Positions 63,501-64,000 of a stretch of 64,000 nt of DNA are shown piece after piece. The first letter of the stretch is position 1. Each line of letters starts with the position of its first letter. Both the position numbers and the translations under genes were made by a program. The notes beneath the pieces are model-generated. The model was not told the DNA's origin. It did no database searches and saw only the letters and a program-made list of their open reading frames with translations. The stretch spans positions 930,001 to 994,000 of the forward strand of contig NC_015321.1 of the NCBI RefSeq assembly GCF_000194605.1. The letters are read 5' to 3'. Source of the stretch: Fluviicola taffensis DSM 16823. Lineage in GTDB: Bacteria > Bacteroidota > Bacteroidia > Flavobacteriales_D > Crocinitomicaceae.

Positions 63501-63516
63501 TTTGTCACTACCTTTG
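63487..63516 (+). promoter_or_regulatory. Promoter of the Nfu gene: TTG in the repeat, 19-nt spacer, TACCTTTG
   Basis: TACCTTTG at 63509-63516 is an exact -7 box, and TTG at 63487-63489, inside the tandem repeat, stands at the consensus spacing. The ATG is 22 nt downstream. Confidence 0.65.
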
Positions 63517-63538
63517 TACAAATAAACAGACAAACATC

Positions 63539-64000
63539 ATGACATCAGTTCCAGTTACAGTATACGTCGAAATGACTCCCAATCCAAACACGATGAAATT
63601 CGTTGCAAACAAATATTTGTTGATCAACGGAGAGTCAGTGGAATTTCATTCAGGTTCAGAAGCGAAAGGATATTCTCCACTCGCTGAAGAATTATTCAAT
63701 TTCCCATTTGTGAAAACCGTTTTTATTACTGCAAATTTTGTGACCGTTGCCAAAAACGATTCCATTTCTTGGGATTTCGTAACGATGGAATTGCGCGAAT
63801 TTATTAAAAGTTGGATTGTTGACGGAAAAGATATTTTAATTCAAATGCCTGTTGCAAAACCAAAAGCAGCAAGCGGTGACGATTCAAAGCCAGCAAAAGA
63901 ATATGCTCCATCAGAATACGACGATGCAATTCGTTCTTTGTTGGACGAATATGTTCGTCCAGCAGTTGAAGGAGATGGCGGTGCAATTGATTTCGTAGGA
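63539..64000 (+). CDS. Nfu/NifU-type iron-sulfur scaffold protein, 3' end beyond window
   Basis: 154 codons are visible from the ATG at 63539. N-terminal Nfu domain (MTPNPNTMKFVANKYLLING, FPFVKTVFITANFVTVAKND, ISWDFVTMELREFI), a linker with Lys/Ala/Ser, then the start of the NifU C-terminal domain (LLDEYVRPAVEGDGGAIDFV), which runs into the window edge before the CxxC that would bind the Fe-S cluster. It donates or carries [4Fe-4S] clusters for maturation of target enzymes. The promoter overlaps an 8-bp tandem repeat. Confidence 0.92.
   Translation, partial: MTSVPVTVYVEMTPNPNTMKFVANKYLLINGESVEFHSGSEAKGYSPLAEELFNFPFVKTVFITANFVTVAKNDSISWDFVTMELREFIKSWIVDGKDILIQMPVAKPKAASGDDSKPAKEYAPSEYDDAIRSLLDEYVRPAVEGDGGAIDFVG

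Overview
The window looks like chromosomal DNA of a low-GC member of Bacteroidota, most probably order Flavobacteriales and perhaps close to Fluviicola/Crocinitomicaceae. This taxonomic call is an inference. It rests on Bacteroidota-type promoters (TTG then TAnnTTTG), a type IX secretion sorting domain, DUF5686, DUF4476 and CotH proteins, carboxypeptidase-regulatory-like domains, LytS/LytTR pairs, TonB receptors with SusC-like N-termini, and a grasp-with-spasm type peptide locus. Most of the 64 kb is ordinary core and accessory chromosome. No prophage, transposase or CRISPR array was seen.

Layout. 1-5.0 kb (minus strand): M20 amidohydrolase cut by the window edge, LuxE-like acyl-protein synthetase, sensor kinase, rhodanese, DUF4197 protein. 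5.0-7.2 kb: a small ribosomal-peptide (graspetide) locus that looks decayed. It has a GG-leader precursor, a secreted protein of unknown function, an ATP-grasp enzyme lacking its C-terminus, and only the first 38 codons of a C39 peptidase/ABC exporter. 7.2-7.8 kb: gene-poor, with a run of stem-loops ending in a terminator. 7.8-15.5 kb: ferredoxin-NADP reductase, membrane glycosyltransferase, SpoU methylase, MutS, fatty acid desaturase. 15.6-21.7 kb: two LytS/LytTR sensor-regulator pairs on either side of a TonB receptor. 21.8-22.0 kb: tRNA-Gly and tRNA-Leu with a broken tRNA-Leu 5' copy between them. 22.2-28.2 kb: FabD, pyruvate dehydrogenase E1 beta, EtfBA, bifunctional nuclease, and a nucleoside symporter interrupted by an amber codon. 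28.3-34 kb: CotH/T9SS protein, ThyA, RecQ. 34-44.3 kb: TatC, DUF5686 protein, LptB, two 45-residue lipoproteins not usually called by gene finders, an Omp85 protein, a Pif1-like helicase. 44.5-48.8 kb: a VWA-like protein, MetK, an L,D-transpeptidase. 49.0-50.7 kb: three small unknown genes of the kind found among immunity-like families. 50.7-58.4 kb: a third LytS/LytTR pair and two CPA2 cation/proton antiporters flanking a DUF4476 protein. 58.9-63.4 kb: a metal-homeostasis island (HMA protein, TonB receptor, HYC_CC_PP-like protein, divergent Fur regulator and CDF exporter). 63.5 kb to the end: an Nfu iron-sulfur scaffold cut by the window edge, with a promoter whose upstream box lies in an 8-bp tandem repeat.

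How the genes work together. The metal island forms a plausible circuit: a Fur-family sensor co-transcribed with a CDF exporter, divergent from a small Cys-rich protein. That protein lies in the same direction as a TonB receptor and an HMA metal-binding protein. The TonB receptor at 17.5 kb is co-oriented and closely spaced with its own LytS/LytTR pair. The most noteworthy items are the truncated graspetide locus with the adjacent stem-loop array, the amber-interrupted symporter, the palindrome-split tRNA-Leu fragment, the paired micro-lipoproteins, and the 8-bp repeat arrays in intergenic DNA. I could not run any search. Family names come from reading the translated sequences.
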